A DNA stretch of 64,000 nt from Daphnia pulex (lineage: Eukaryota > Arthropoda > Branchiopoda > Diplostraca > Daphniidae), in assembly GCF_021134715.1 (NCBI RefSeq), contig NC_060018.1:12417501-12481500 (forward strand). The letters are read 5' to 3'. Every line of letters starts with the position of its first letter. The first letter of the stretch is position 1. A program made the position numbers and the translations under genes. Shown here piece after piece: positions 34,422 to 47,375 of this stretch. The notes under the pieces were generated by a model. That model saw only the letters and a program-made list of their open reading frames with translations. It ran no database searches and was not told the DNA's origin.

Positions 34422-35680
34422 CACGATATATCCAAATTAAAATTCGTAATACCAGCGGTTGGACTTGAATCGGTAAAGGATTGTACGTCAATGAAAAGAA
34501 TGCTACGCACATGGCCATCTTTCAACCTTTTCCCAGCGTACGATGATGGGCGATACGTGCTAAAAAATAAAAAAATACCCGTTCCCGGAAACTACGTAAT
34601 GCTTATCTGGTTGCCACATAACGTTGTTTTCCTTGTCAAACTCCTTTGTAAAAATAAACACGCCCTTTGAACACAATGAATTAAAAACAAAAGTGGGATG
34701 GCATTCTAACAACATCTTTTCTGTTTCACATAGTTGCGATAGCACAATGACGCAGCAATAATTAAATAGAATAAATGTAGGCTATCGGTAAAAATGGCGT
34801 TTTGGATACGGAGAAACGGAAATAACGCAATTGATTTCGAACTTACAGTAAAGAAAAAAGGATCCGGGCCATGTCCGCTGAATCTTGATTGGTACGTTGA
34901 CACACGCACACCGTAAATAACATTTTCACTGAAGACGCGGCACCGCAGAATAAATTTAGAATTTCTGGTGTAAAAACCCCTTCAACAGGATCTAAAAACA
35001 CATCAGGTTGCACAATCAAAATTCCCACAGGAAAGGTGACAAGTCGTTCAAAATTCTTCTCACCTCCAAATAACCACGTGTCCACGAGACAGACTACTGT
35101 GAAGAACTGCAGGTCCTGGCAAACTCGGGCAAACAAACAGACGAATGGAAAGGAAGGGCCAGAAAAAGTGGAAAATGGAGGAAAGGGTTCGGAAAACAAA
35201 ATTTTTAACGAAACAAAAATGGAGGCTCGAATTTCATTGGCCTTAAGCCAATACAACAAATTCAAGGTCGGATGTGGACGAATATGTAAATTTAACTTTT
35301 TCTTTGGAAACTTAAAAAAAAATGGGGGATTGAAGAATCGATTGCAGAAACAAATTTTAGTGGAAAAGCTGATAAACACGTGTGGTTTGGATTCAGCCAT
35401 GCCAAAAAACAATTATTGAACCTAATCAATAATTAAATAAATGACGCAGTAGCTAAGAGACTAGCAAAAACACGTTGCAAGGAGATTTAGACTTTAGAGA
35501 TTATTGCAGATTGATTAGAATAATTTATACCTACAAACAAATGTTCTCTGGCCGACGTGCGTTTGTCAATATATCGATCTCGACAGTCAGCCAATCACAG
35601 GAAATATTCCGGTGTTTGTGTATGTTGTTGTGAAATAGCGCTAAAAAATTACAACCAACGATCAAATTCTTTGACGACAA

Positions 35681-36037
35681 AGACGAAAAGCCTACGCAGG
35701 AATTCATTAAATCATAAGTACAGATTTCCATAGAATTTAAACAATTAAAAAATATAAAATACACGACTTACTTACTACTTTTCTGCTTTTTAGAATCCTA
35801 GAACTGTACCAAACGGGACTTGTTGCACATTGGCGCAATGAATATTTTCTCGGGAACTCATCTCCTTGTGAAACGACAAAAAAAAATCAAAAATATTACG
35901 ACGTTTGAACCTTAAAGATTTGGCTAGCGCTTTCTTCATACTCGGTATTGGAGCTTTAATTTCGTTACTTGCTTTCTCGATCGAACAATTTCGGCGATTA
36001 AAACTCGTCAAACCCCATACGAAGAAACCTAAAATAT
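35681..36037 (+). pseudogene. Orphan IR exon 8 tail and exon 9 (unit B)
   Basis: Copy of 20,434-20,790 with the same frameshift. The exon-2 relic of the IL-17R-like gene follows at about 36,185-36,282. Confidence 0.75.
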
Positions 36038-36747
36038 AACGTATCACATTAATAATAATTTAAGACAATAATATTAGTTACAATCACCCAAAAATAAATG
36101 CCATACCCTTGCGACTATTTTCAAAAATTATTCGAGTAACAATACAAAACCCGTATTATTCCACTTGTTTGGAAATGTTTTTGGCGTTTGGCCAAATTTC
36201 TGAGGTGTTGAAATCGTTCTTGACAACAAATAGCGAGGGTATGTTATCTAACGGGACTCGATATAGTAATTCCGAATCCTAATGTTCAATCCGACGTAGT
36301 TGTACTGCAACTTGGTGATCACGAACGTTTTCCAAAAGTGAGAATTTGTCTAGTTACCCTCCTGGAATTCCATTACTAAATTCAACAATAAAAAACAGAA
36401 GCGAGATTGTCGGCATTTCTTCGTGTGCTTGAAGAGTGGTCGATCTCGATTAGGAGGATGTCCACTTGTTACAATCTACAACCCTGATGATACTTTCTTT
36501 TGTGATAAACCCGAAAACGTCCAAGAATAGAATGGTAAGCACCGTTAATATTTTACATACGTACAGCAAAATTACAAGGCCACGAGTCCATATTTCAATT
36601 TAAACAATCAACATGAATGTTGCTTTACCTCTACTACAGCGAAAATGTGTAGGCCCTAAATACAAGAACTGACCGGGACAAATTTTTACAAGTTCATCGT
36701 TTTCCATATCCAACCCCACTTTGAAATCACGTTTCTCGGAAAAGCTA

Positions 36748-37537
36748 TTACAACTCTTCGTCTTCCAGAATTTGGAGCATTTTTTCGGCAGCGTCATTTT
36801 TGGCTGCCTGCTTTGACTTTCCCTCACCTGATACAAAAATAAGGTGTTTTCCAAAAATGTCGTGAATAAAATTTCAAATGATGATACCTTCAGTGACACG
36901 TTCACTAAGCTTGCAAGTCATAAAATATGTTTTGGAGTGAGAAGGACCTGAAGTTCGAACAACCCTGTATTCAGGAAGAGTGCTGTGTCTGGTCAAGCGC
37001 CATTCTGTGAGAACCTCAGCTGGATTTAGAGTTGGTTCTGTTGGTGGTTTGGGTATGTCTTCCTTTAGTGTTCCCAATTTTTCCAGCCTGCTCAAGATAA
37101 AAGTCTATAAAAGAGACCCGTAGAAAGTAAAATAGTACCAAAATGAACTAACCATTCACAGCAGTTCACGAGTTTTACTCTGGGGACAGTGTTGATAGTT
37201 CCACCGGCTTGATAAGTCTCCCTGATTTGAAACATCATTTTATAGGCAGCATCATGCTTTGCTTGCATCTTGGTTAAGCCAATGCCTTGAACTGGTGATA
37301 GATCAAATTTCAATTATTGCAGATTCTTAACGATAATTTATAGCAATTAAAGGTGATACCTGTAATGCCCAAAATGTCTACAGTCAAATTCATCAAGAAA
37401 GTTCGACTGTGGGGAAGCTCAGCCGCCAAGCTATACTTGGCTACTCCAAACTCAAATTTTTTACAAAGCTCATGAAACACACTGACAAAAGTCTTTTCTT
37501 GTTTAGCAGAACTTGGTCTCAGGGAAACTTGTTCCAT
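36748..37537 (-). CDS. Two-domain dsRNA-binding protein (unit B)
   Basis: Exons 37537-37360, 37291-37153, 37087-36888, 36827-36748; 198 aa, same sequence as unit A. Three copies in 37 kb make it one of the amplified components of the array. Confidence 0.78.
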
Positions 37538-37924
37538 TGTTAGTGATGTTTTCTTATGTTATTTGTGGATTTGAGCATTAGCTACAAAAAACAATGACAA
37601 CTTCCAAGGAATCACCTGTTGGCTTCAAGACTGTTTTGCAATGTGATCTGTGATGAGTTCTGAAATTTGCAGCCTTTTAAACGGTCAAGGTCAACGGTGT
37701 TCAAAATATAAACGAATCGATTAAGTAATCGATACATAATCGACCACGCGATTCATATGTTTTCCCGCCTATGTCATTAAAAAATAATAATGTAATTTTA
37801 GAGTTTAGATGACGGCAACGCCAGTTAAGATTTCAATCGTAAATAAAAAATAAAAAGCAAGTATTTAGTTTTTCTTTTCACGTGAATTCAGCCAAATATG
37901 GTTATTGACTGACATTATGAAAAT

Positions 37925-38218
37925 GTGAGGAGAAGAAAATTGTTTGCTTCGTTAAAATACGGGCTAGGTCAAACAACCCTAAAAATGAATGACATTATTA
38001 ATAAGATGTTCTACTTGGAGGATTCTACGGTGGGTTCAACTGTAATGATGCTGAAGCTTGTCAGTATTGAAGTTGAATTGGAATTTAATTACATTTCCCA
38101 CATCTTCAGTAAAGCAAGAATAGATGTTTCTGGAATAACCCTATTTATGTCACCAAGTACAGTGTTAAATTTCAATGTTGATACCAATGATAATCTTAAA
38201 GTTTTAGGAAAAGATTGA
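37925..38218 (+). CDS. Unrecognised small ORF (unit B)
   Basis: Same as the ORF at 22,678-22,971. Keeping it open in both units shows only recency, not selection. Confidence 0.35.
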   Translation: MRRRKLFASLKYGLGQTTLKMNDIINKMFYLEDSTVGSTVMMLKLVSIEVELEFNYISHIFSKARIDVSGITLFMSPSTVLNFNVDTNDNLKVLGKD

Positions 38219-38285
38219 ATAATAATTTTAAGTCTGTTAAAAAAAAACAGCAATTGATGAGTACAAAATAGTTCGATTAGCAACA

Positions 38286-38438
38286 ATGGAGCAGTTGGAC
38301 ATCCTGCGTTGCCAGGTCTGTAAATCAGTTTTGTGTCCAATAGGGCCAATCAGCGTACAACATTTTAAAGAGGCTGTACGCTGATTGGCCCTTTTGGACA
38401 CAAAATTGATTTCCAGACACCAGGTCCAACTGCTCCAT
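38286..38438. mobile_element. 153-bp inverted-repeat MITE (unit B)
   Basis: Copy of the element at 23,039-23,191, retained in unit B, in contrast to the fold-back element about 660 bp further on. Confidence 0.75.
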
Positions 38439-39019
38439 TAAAAACTATTTTTAGAGTGCAATAGTTGAGAATCGCTATACAAAAAGTAATTTTGTTTTTG
38501 TAAAATTATATTGTTTCACATTTTTGTTCTTTTCCTAAACATATTGCAAGTACACCTTCAACGGCCCTTATTTCTAAATTTCGGAACACTTGAGGTATAA
38601 ATATCTTCCTAGGAAAAATTATCTATCCTATAATCTGCATCGACATGATGGTGCGACCTCCGCATTGTATGACTATAAAAAAATGTGTTGCTGATGATTA
38701 TCTTTTGCTCAAAAAGGAGGGTGACCTGTCTCCCAACTCAACAAAATCGTTATTGTTAATGGACGTGACAGATGACTGTCAAATGCCAATGTCAAGTCAA
38801 ATCAAATTTGAAAACAAACCGTAACCATGACGATATGCAATCTAAACTGAAAGTCTAGCGAAGTCTATAGGTTTACTGTTGCTGGCATATTCAATTTAGT
38901 AACAATTTCCCTTTAATGAACAAATAAAAAAGAAATGATGGACATCAATCGACTTGCAGAAAAGTGAATTTAAAATTTGAGTGCGCTGTAAAGTTTCGTA
39001 TCAGAAATCTAGGCTAGCC

Positions 39020-39027
39020 TATATAAG
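39020..39027 (+). promoter_or_regulatory. TATA box of the IR pseudogene, unit B
   Basis: TATATAAG, 87 bp before the start codon. The normal spacing is restored by excision of the fold-back element, plus the five added bases of the footprint. Confidence 0.5.
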
Positions 39028-39100
39028 ATTCAAGGAAGATATTTAAATCCAGTTGGAGGCCTGGTTTCTACCGAATTTCATGCACAGGCCGAACCAGAAA

Positions 39101-39107
39101 TACAGTA
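39101..39107 (+). other. Transposon excision footprint TACAGTA
   Basis: The unit B site reads AAATACAGTATGAAG. Unit A has AAATA-[element starting CAGT, ending ACTG]-TATGAAG. The never-occupied paralogue at 1,931-1,940 reads AAATATGAAG. TA-CAG-TA is therefore the two target copies separated by three terminal bases of the element, the standard scar of Tc1/mariner-type excision (the form known from Sleeping Beauty). Confidence 0.92.
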
Positions 39108-40576
39108 TGAAGCTTCCAATTCTATTTTTCCACTTAAATGGATGGCTTGTGAATTCTCATCAGCATCTCTTGAAATTTGGAATGCTGGAGGTATATATTA
39201 AGCTATATCATTTTACTTTTTCCTGCCTTAAGTAAATGGAATCTTTCGATGAAAATTGAACTGATTATTTGACACATTATATTCCTGATAATTACAGAGG
39301 CCTCCGCATTTCATGGCTAGAAATACGACGCATACTAACAATCAAACGTTCCAAGGGAGTTTGGTTAGGAAGACGAGGTCGCTTAATATTTGGTGATGAT
39401 GTCTTGTACGCTACAGCTATTTTGACAAACCAAGGTATAAACCATTCTACAGCTAGTCGCTAATAGCATTAATTGTCGGAACTCCGAGAGGTGTTCACGC
39501 ACTATTCTGTTTCCATTATTTAAAAAAGGGCCCGTGTTTTGGCAACCAAACCAGCAATCACGAATATCTTTCCGTTTGACGGCTGGTGTTTGGTGCCTGT
39601 TTGCCTTGGTTATGGTCAACGTCTACAGCGGAACACTCACGGCCCACATTACGTCTAGGAAGATGAGCGTTCCACCCGGAGATAGCATCGAAGTTATGGA
39701 AAAGGGGGTTCTCGCTTACCTTGCACTTGATGACGGACTCGGCCGCGAATTGATCTTGGTCTTGCAATTATTTTCATTACATTAGTTCTTGCAGTTTTCC
39801 CTCATCAAGTCTTTTCATTTGGGTGCAGAGCGCCGCAACCGGGAAGTTGAAGAAAATGGGCGACTTGTTTCGTCGCCATCCCGAGAATTTCGTTCCTGAT
39901 CAGGAGACTGCTTTTCAAAAAGTTGCATCGGGTTGCTGTGCCTATAATGATGTAAATTGAAATTTATCATTAGTTGACGAACAATGGCTTCATTTTGTAT
40001 CTTATTCTACGAGGTGGTAAACTATTTTAAATTCCGCTTGATCAAGGATTTCCGGGAAACTGGAAAGTGCAGGGTCCACATTGGTAAACCCATAAAAAAT
40101 TATGGACTTTGTGGTCTGATTCTTCGAAAGGGCAATATTCATTAAAATTCAATCAATAAAGGGTAAATCACCGTAGTTGTACTATTCATGTTTGGAAACT
40201 AATTACAAATATTTATCAAAGAATCCTGGAACTGTACCAAACTGGACTCATTGGACATTGGCGCAAGAAATATTCGTTTGGTGAGTCACCTTGCGAAACT
40301 ACAAAGAAAAATAAGTCGAAACAACTCCGACGCTTGAACCTTCAAGATCTGGCCAGTGCCTTTTTTATCCTTAGTCTTGGGGTTCTTATGTCATTCCTTG
40401 CTTTTTTAGCCGAACAGTTTAGACGTTTGACGACAAAAGTGAAGCAATTGCGTACCGTAACTAATGAAGAAATAATTAATTACAAACGCATTTTTGGTTG
40501 TCTTAATGGAATTCCAGCCAAGAATTGCATTCAACAAGATCCGTTAAATAACAATCAATTTCATCAAACCCTTTAA
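39107..40576 (+). pseudogene. IR pseudogene with exon 2-exon 5 deletion fusion (unit B)
   Basis: Same lesions as 24,888-26,357 (fusion in exon 2, nonsense codon in exon 8), with the fold-back element gone from the 5' side. Confidence 0.88.
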
Positions 40577-40648
40577 AAATAATTTGAAGTAATTACCAAA
40601 CTCTTTTTAATCTTTCAAGTTTCTGATAAACAATAGCTCCTCATGTTT

Positions 40649-41060
40649 TGATTTGTATTGGTGTTGCCGACAAAGAAATCAGCGCTTTGCTTACTACCGC
40701 ATTGACTGAGGAGATCCCCGTTGCATCCACTATCAAGCCGTTCCTATACTATAATCCACCTAATGGCCATTCTAATTTTTATCATAAAAGATGTGTGGAT
40801 AATGATGCTTATCTCTTTGCTGTGATTTTATATTTGGATTCTCAGCCTCTTCAACGTTACACGTTGATCGCTTAGATAACAATAACAATACGCTGTCGCT
40901 TATTATCGATGACTATGCTTTGCACACTGCACCCATATTGGAAAACCGAAGGTACTACCCCATCACCTTATGGCTAGCAATCTTTACCCTCTATGTTCAC
41001 GCACTCCACTGTTGCATAACCTAACAAAGGGTCCGTGTTTTAGCAACCAAATCATTGTGC
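40649..41060 (+). pseudogene. IR exon 4-5-6 relics (end of unit B)
   Basis: Copy of 26,430-26,840. Confidence 0.6.
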
Positions 41061-41286
41061 ATTAATACCAAAGACCTCATATTTGATTTAAATTGAATTG
41101 AACAACAAATTACTTGTTGGGCGAATTGATTTTCATTAAAAACGTACTCTACTCGTACTCCCAATTGATTAATGTAAACTTACATGTTTAGCCAATAAAC
41201 GTAGATTATATCATAATTTGTCGGTGTCTTGCACTCCGCTTTAGACATTTAGACTAATGTCTAAAAGAATTTCGATGCAAACAATA

Positions 41287-41353
41287 GATCCTGCCAGGGA
41301 TAGAATTGTTTCTGATCCAAAGGCCAACGCTTCATTAATTACGCCACAGGATT
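41287..41353 (-). pseudogene. Decayed tRNA-Arg
   Basis: Reversed, it reads AATCCTGTGGCGTAATTAATG ... TTGGCCTTTGGATCAGA ... CCCTGGCAGGATC, close to an arginine tRNA. The anticodon loop CTTTGGA gives TTG (from TCG by C to T), the T loop has lost GTTCGA, and the D arm is shortened. A further-decayed relic is near 17,816-17,866. Confidence 0.5.
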
Positions 41354-41489
41354 TTTGAGTGTCGAATCCATGAAGGCAAGTCATCGTTGAAGAAGAGTAA
41401 AAACCTGGTAAAAACATGTTGATGACGTCCGCAAACTGGACGTCATTCACTTTTGAATTGAGATGTGAGAAAAGTACCGGTAGGAACTG

Positions 41490-41850
41490 AAAATCGATCT
41501 TCAACCAAACGCGGCGGGATGAATGGAAGGTTATTGCAGATCGCTTCAAACATCATTTACCTATCGACATCAGATTTCCCTGAGCTTGTCATCCACAAAA
41601 TAATTCATCCGGCGATCCGGCGGTGAACCCAAACACTGCCAGGGCAAAACAAAGCAAATGTGTCAAAATTGGTCATGCCACCCAGTTCGATGTAATAGAA
41701 AACTGCGCGTCCACAATGAGCTACGAACCGAAACCACCAATGACGCGGGTTTGAAGCTCATCAAATATTTGCCGATTGATCTGGGGACAGTCTGGGGAAT
41801 CTCGGAATTGTAACTTCTCTAGAATATCCGACATGTACTCTCTTGCATTT
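41490..41850 (-). pseudogene. Unrecognised minus-strand fragment, copy C
   Basis: Retains a splice-donor-like GATAG|GTAAATGATG (reversed, about 41,560) and the GGTTTCGGTTCG segment, but the frame is broken. A second such block follows the pseudogene at 43,690-44,060. Confidence 0.35.
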
Positions 41851-42296
41851 GCCTTCACGTATTAATTTCATCGCTTATAAACGTAATCCGTTTCTGTAAT
41901 GAGATGAATAACGACTGGGTAACATCAAAAGTGGACACATACAGAAGAAGACACGTTCCATTTGGATTCAAGCTCAAAAATACATCGACATCAAGATTTG
42001 TCAATTCAAACTGGACGACAACAGAGGCCGGACAACATGGCATTGACATGACCATCGTGCTTTGTTCGCAACGTGTTACATTACTGACTGTGGAAAGTTA
42101 AACTTTTCGACACCTATACTTGATTAGACAATCAGTTAAACTAGTCACTTCGTCACTTCTTAGCGCAGCGTTATTAGTGAAAGGCCCAAGCTGTGAGACA
42201 AGGTACCATAGTACATGAAACCAGTAGTTCCTAGAGCCCAACAGTTGAGAACTTAGATTTTACTGGTCATTTTGTTGTAGACAATCATGTTGATTG

Positions 42297-43487
42297 TGAT
42301 TATTTTTTCTTCTTAAACGTGTGGCTGGCACACCTCGAACACTCTTTATTTCTACAGTAAATTTCGGAATGCCTGAGGTAAAATATTCCCAAGAGTATTT
42401 CCCTATCCTGTTCTATATTACAATAAAAACGCAGATGCAATTTGTTTCGCCCTGACAACTTACTCCCGCTTTGACTGAGGAGAACTCAATTCTATCGACC
42501 ATCAGATCCTTTCAACCAATCGTAAGTTTCTTCTGGCCCATCTAAATATTTTTCTACTAAATTTTTTCCCCAACAATTTCCCCCCAAAAAAGGTGCTAGG
42601 AAGATGAGCGTTTCACCCGGTGATAGCATAGAAGTTATGGGAAAAGAAGTTCTATCTTACCCTGTTGTAGCTGACGGTTTATAGGTCGCGAGATGATTTT
42701 GGTATGACGGTTCCATTGCGGAAGATTTTTCCGTTTTCATTCGTTGATCTTTTTCATTTGGGAGCAGAGCATCACGAGCGGGCCGTTGAAGAAAATGGGC
42801 GACATATTTCGTCGCCATCCGGAATATTTCATTCCCGATCAAGAAACTGGTTTTCAAAAAGCTGCATCGGGGTGTTGTGCCTATAGTGATGTACATAAAA
42901 ATTGTTTGATTAGTTTAGTAGAAATAATTAATTTTTTAATCATATTAAAAAATTATTGAAGAAAAATTAAATTCAAAAAAAAAAACATTTTCTTGTTTAT
43001 CATCTGAAAAAGTGATTGGTACTGGTAGAAGAGAAAAACCGAATTTCATCTGCAATATACCGGTATTTAGTTTATGATTTTTTTTTTAATTCGTCGGGTC
43101 CACATAGGGATGCCAATAAGAGGTTGGGAATTTTAAGGTTTAATTCTCAGAAAAACCCAGCCATTACAGAAATTCAGTCAATCAAAAGGATTCGTAAAAA
43201 TATGGAATTATTGGAAGTGGGACAAGTATTATTTTTTTTTTACTTCATTTTCATTATTTAGATTATTGGAGCTATACCAAACTGGACTTGAACTGGCGCG
43301 GAAAATATTTTCTAAGGAACAAATCTTCTTAAAAACCAGTAAAAAAAACCTAAGACGTTTGAACCTTGGAGATTTAGCTAGCGCTTTCTTCATTCTCGTC
43401 ATTGAAATTTCAATGTCATTTGTTGCTTTTCTTGGCTGAACAATATCAACGCTTAAGTCTCAAGTGAAGCAATTACGTAACCAATAA
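42297..43487 (+). pseudogene. IR pseudogene, SINE-free (copy C)
   Basis: A paralogue of the pseudogenes at 12,507 and 27,755. Exon 1 is continuous across the SINE target (TACAGTAAATTTCGGAATGCCTGAG) but already stops after about nine codons (TCTTCTTAA). It has partial exon 4 (about 42,470-42,525), the 3' part of exon 6 (about 42,592-42,700), exon 7 (about 42,769-42,891), a rearranged exon 8 (about 43,096-43,195) and a frameshifted exon 9. Loss of TM1-TM3 therefore predates the A/B/C split, while the exon 8-9 fusion is specific to A/B. Confidence 0.88.
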
Positions 43488-44974
43488 CACAATCTATTTT
43501 AAATTCTCTAATAATCTGAATTGTAATGCAAAATTCCTATTCAGAAATGCATTCAGCAAGATTTGTTGCATAACCAACAACCCAATAACTTAAGAAAAAC
43601 CGTATCAAAAGCTAATTTTTCACTATCAATCAAACACAGATCTAGATAATGAATTTTCGCTAAACACAGTGACAAAAGGACTGGGACTGATCACCAAATA
43701 CATGCGGCAGGGTGATTTGAAAGTTATTTCAGATTGCTTAACATAATTTGTCTATCAACATCCGGACTTCCCTCTTGGATCACTGCACGGCGTTCATCCG
43801 TTCGTCTACAAAATGATCGATCCTGGAGGTGAACTCATCACTGGGGGGCCAAATAAGGCAGTGTGTCCAAATTTGTCATCCCACAAAGTTAAATAATGCA
43901 AAACTGAGCGTCCACAATAAAAAACGAACCGAAACCACCAGTGACGGATCTGACTGTCATCAAATATTTGATGATTGATCTGGGGAATCTTGGAGTTGAC
44001 CATTTGTGTGATGCAGAATATGCGGGACAGGTATAGCTACTCTCTTGCATATTGGCTTCACATATTATTTTATCGCTTATTATTTGCTATCCGTTGCTGT
44101 AAGATAATAACGACGAGGGTGCATTAATTAAATGTGGACACACACACACATCATGATGGGAATAAATTTCCGATTTTCATCCGCAACGTTGTCTCAGAAT
44201 TAAGTTAGTATACACCATACCTACGAATTGCACTGCACAAGTTCTGTTAAGATAACGTAAATTCAATAAATTTGTATTCAATCCCTATCAAAACCTATTT
44301 TTCACTACCAAACAACGATCTGGCTATAGGAAGCTAGGATTAACGAGTTTTACAAAGTGAATTTTGCGGCATCATCGCAGCTTACAATTAATTTTCAAGG
44401 GAAGTGAAGCTAAAAGTTAAAACAAATTTTCTGCTGTCGTACCCTTCAAAATTTTATTTCAAATTCTGAAAATTATTTGAGATAGTTTCATTTCCCTTAT
44501 TGTGATCTTAGAAATCCCGAGTGAAAAACGTTCGAAACTTGGATAAGCAGTCGCTTCTCGTTTGTCGTTGAAATTTCCCAGCATACACGTCAACTGCAAA
44601 TAGAGTGTGCTAGGCAAAGTCGATGCAAGTGCCGAGTTTGATATTAACAGATTAATTCAACAAAATCGCTGTTATGCGTGACAGATGACTGTCAATGCCA
44701 AGTCAATTCAAATTTGAAAACAAACCGTTACCACGACGACCACTGTTGCTGGCATCCAATTTTAAAACAATTTCCCTTCATAAAACGAAAAACAAACGAT
44801 GGACACCAGCAACCGACTTATTGATTCCTTGCAGAATACTGCATTCAAAATTGCTGTGCATTGTAAAGATTCGTATCATAAGTCTAGGCTAGCCTATATA
44901 ACTTTCAAGGAAGATCTTTAAATCCAGTTGCTCCTGGTTTCATGCACAACTCAAATCGAGGCCGAACAAGAAAT

Positions 44975-47176
44975 ATGAAAATTCAAATTCTATTTCTCCT
45001 ATTAAATGGATTGCTGGTGAACTCTCATCAGCATCTCTTGAAATTCGGAATGCTTGAGGTATAGCAAATTACACCTATAACACTTTAACTCTCTCCCGCT
45101 TAAATCAAATTGATCGTTTCAACGAAACTTAACTGATAGTGCAATTGAGATTTCATTTTTGATAATAACAGAGGCCTCCGCATTTCATGGCGAAAAATTC
45201 GACAGGAATCGAAAATGAACCGTACCAAGGAAGTTGGGTAGAAGCGGTCAAATGGCTCTCAAGACGTCAAAAGTTTGAGTCTGTCATCTAATAATGAATC
45301 CATTGAATTCCTCTGATTTAATATAATTTTTTTCTGTACGAATAGGTATAAAATAATTCCCATGAACAACAACATTGCGGGTAATCTTCAAATTGTGAAC
45401 GGAAGTGCCTCATGGAGCGGAGCGTCCGGTCGTCTCCTTCGTGGAGTAGGCATCGCAAAACTCTTTCAAGATTTTTCGATTTTTAATAACAAAAAAATCT
45501 TACTTTATGTTTAAAAAAAAAAGGATTTCGATTTGCTGGGTCCGCAAATTTTATTGTCATCCGGTCGCAATCGATTCTTTGATTTTGTGGGAGTAGCCGA
45601 CGAAGAACCCAGCGCTCTACTTACTCCCGGGTTAACTGAAGAGAGTCCCATTACATCGACTGTCAAACCTTTTCAATCAATCGTACATTTGACACACCTC
45701 ACTTCGGACAAGGGTTTCGCAACTCCAATTTGCTTAGAAATAATAAGAAAAAAGTAAACTAAAGTGAAAAAAAAAGGAAAGTGTTAATAAAAGCTGTAAC
45801 GAAGGAGCGCGAAGCCTCCAGCTGCTCCTTCCACCTCAATTCTCCTATCTTTCCCACCCTCTGTTACTTTCGCTTGTAAAAACGCCTACCCGTTACGAAA
45901 AAAATTTAAAAACTATAAAATATTGAGTTGAATTGAGTTGCGGACCCCTTTCTAACGGCTTATTAATTCATTTGTAATAACTAATAAGTAATATTTAAAC
46001 TACAAAAAATAGGTATGGTTAATGGTGCTAATCTCTTTGCTGTCGGTGACCATCTATTTCTCCGCTTCTTCAACCTTAAACCTTGGTGGCTCCAACAAAA
46101 ATGCGAAATCGTTCCGTATTGGTGACTATTTTTTGTACACTACAGCCGTATTGATAAACCAAGGTAAACCACAAAAAAGGTAGAATTTACTTTCGGGAGC
46201 ATGTCCATTTTCAACGATATTGCGCAATTATCATTTTAAAAAGGGTCCGTGTTTTGGCAACCAAACCACCAATCACGAATATCATTCCGTTTGGCGGCTG
46301 GTGTTTGGTGCCTGTTTGCCTTGGTTATGGTCAACGTTTACAGTGGCACACTCACGGCCCACATCACTGCTAGGAAGATGAGTATTCCACCCAGACATAG
46401 TATGATAGTTATGGAACAAGGAGTTCTATCTTACCTTGCATTTGATGACGGATTCGCCCGCGAATTCATCTTGGTCTTGCAATTATTTTCATTACATTAG
46501 TTCTTGCAGTTTCCCCTCATCAAGTCTTTTCATTTGGGTGCAGAGCGCCACAACCGGGAAGTTGAAGAAAATGGGCGACATGTTTCGTCGCCATCCCGAA
46601 AATTTCGTTCCTGATCAGGAGACTGCTTTTCAAAAAGTTGCGTCGGGTTGCTGTGCCTATAATGATGTAAATTGAAATTTATTATTATAGTTTACGAATG
46701 GCTTCAATTAGTATCTCATTATAAAACTAGGTGGTGAACTATTTAAAATTCCGCTTGACCAAGGATTTTCAGGAAACTGGAAAGTGCAGAGTCCACATTG
46801 GCCAACCCATAAAAGATTATGGACTTTGTGGTCTGATTCTTAGAAAGGGCGATATTCATAAAACTTCAATGAATAAAGGGTAAGTTTTCGTAATTGAACA
46901 ATTCATGTTTGGGAATTAATTACGAATATTTATCAAAGAATCCTGGAACTGTACCAAACTGGGCTTGTTGGACATTGGCGCAAGAGATATTCGTTTGGTG
47001 AGTCACCTTGCGAATCTCAAAAGAAAAATAAGTCGAAAAAACTACGACGATTGAACCTTCAAGATCTGGCCAGCGCCTTTTTTATCCTTGGCATTGGAGT
47101 TCTGATATCATTCCTTGTTTTCTTGGCAGAACAGTTTAGACGTTTGAAGTCCCAAAAGAAGCAATTGCGTAACTAA
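44975..47176 (+). CDS. Ionotropic receptor, compact form (IR gene 5, copy C)
   Basis: Exons 44975-45058, 45172-45278, 45346-45445, 45524-45682, 46013-46163, 46244-46473, 46544-46666, 46731-46879, 46939-47176; 446 aa, open. Differs from the A/B proteins at a few positions (for example GRNRFFDF for GRSRFFDF, TVKPFQSI for TITPFQPI, LLSVTI for LVSVTI) while keeping the same domains. Intron 4 is 330 bp instead of 76 bp because of an insertion. It lacks a perfect TATATAAG (TATATAAC at 44,895). Confidence 0.85.
45700..45952. mobile_element. About 250-bp intronic insertion with inverted ends
   Basis: Present in intron 4 of copy C only; A and B read CATTTGATATATCTAACGG straight through. Near the left end is AAGGGTTTCGCAACTCCAATT, and near the right end the reverse of AAGGGGTCCGCAACTCAATT, so the ends are imperfect inverted repeats. 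No ORF. Probably a MITE. Exact ends uncertain by a few bases. Confidence 0.6.
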
Positions 47177-47375
47177 TGAAAAAATATTTGATTAAAGTGT
47201 TCTAATAATCTCTCTTTTTTTAATACGAAAATCCTACCATGAACTTAATTCAACAAGATCCGTTATATAACAATTAATTCTTTTTCAAACCCCAGAAAAA
47301 AAGATTTGAAGGCATTAAAAAATTCAAATATTTAAAGTTTAATCAACAACGCCCCTTAATTTTTGTTTAAAAATT

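Larger units (their letters stand above)
26879..41118. repeat. 15-kb tandem duplication, unit B
   Basis: A direct repeat of unit A in the same orientation with almost no divergence. It is 1028 bp shorter because the fold-back element has left a footprint. It ends where TACTTGTT is followed by GGGCGAATTG instead of AGCGGACG. Recent tandem duplication is the simplest reading; two haplotypes joined by assembly is the alternative. Confidence 0.9.
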
